The notes beneath the pieces were generated by a model that saw nothing but the letters and a program-made list of their open reading frames with translations, was not told where the DNA came from and did no database searches. A stretch of DNA of 64,000 bases. Origin: Wuchereria bancrofti. Its lineage: Eukaryota; Nematoda; Chromadorea; Rhabditida; Onchocercidae. Positions 63,876 to 64,000 of this stretch are shown one piece after another. A program made the position numbers and the translations under genes. The DNA is taken from positions 3,230,402 to 3,294,401 of the forward strand of contig SSBO01000007.1 of the NCBI GenBank assembly GCA_005281725.1. The letters are read 5' to 3'. Numbering within the stretch: position 1 is the stretch's first letter; each line of letters starts with the position of its first letter.

Positions 63876-64000
63876 CTAAAGTTTTATTTAAAACGGTTGA
63901 TTTTCTGGACCAACAAAATCTAGTTATTTTCTATTTACCTTAACAAAACAACAGCACTGTGAGTAATTTTTAATGGATTGAAAACTGCATATAAGCAAGA

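Overview
The window is AT-rich eukaryotic DNA carrying spliced genes with GT..AG introns and phase-consistent exons. Several first exons begin just after a pyrimidine-AG acceptor, as trans-spliced nematode mRNAs do. Gene content, intron style and composition suggest a parasitic nematode, probably spirurid or filarial. That placement is inference; no species-diagnostic marker was seen. I found no rRNA, tRNA, SL-RNA or CRISPR locus.

Layout from left to right. (1) 235-7375 (+): multi-exon single-pass membrane protein with a SEA domain carrying the self-cleavage motif GSVVV; its 5' end lies off the window or in an unproven first exon. One intron holds a decayed LINE reverse-transcriptase fragment (about 2500-3475). 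(2) 11081-12205 (-): complete phosphatidylinositol synthase, 212 aa, all catalytic residues present. (3) 14507-16857 (+): STAR/KH RNA-binding protein (Sam68/GRP33 type), 319 aa with an RGG tail, divergent from the previous gene. (4) 20159-20998 (+): FKBP12-type prolyl isomerase, 108 aa. (5) 22281-23659 (+): NFU1 mitochondrial iron-sulfur scaffold. (6) 26338-26978 (+): 79-aa mitochondrial micropeptide related to STMP1 (DUF4535). (7) 34296-41202 (+): 797-aa GRDP-like (DUF1399) protein in 15 exons with a Cys-Gly-Gly repeat tail. (8) 43995-45778 (-): two-Ig-domain membrane protein, 284 aa. (9) 54557-56684 (-): TP53INP/DOR-type autophagy protein, 226 aa with a clear LIR. (10) 63729-63875 (-): a possible last exon of a gene running off the right edge.

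Between 30478 and 35314 the promoter and first exon of the GRDP-like gene occur three times, once inverted. The copies are separated by long TCTA/GATA arrays and two single-N gaps. This looks like a palindromic or haplotypic assembly error, though a real inverted duplication is possible. At 49022-50295 an imperfect fold-back repeat (arms of about 360-380 bp) sits in a large gene-poor stretch.

The genes are unrelated housekeeping, mitochondrial, RNA-binding and membrane genes on both strands. They do not form an obvious operon or a shared pathway. NFU1 and the STMP1-like micropeptide are neighbouring mitochondrial genes, but about 2.7 kb separates them.
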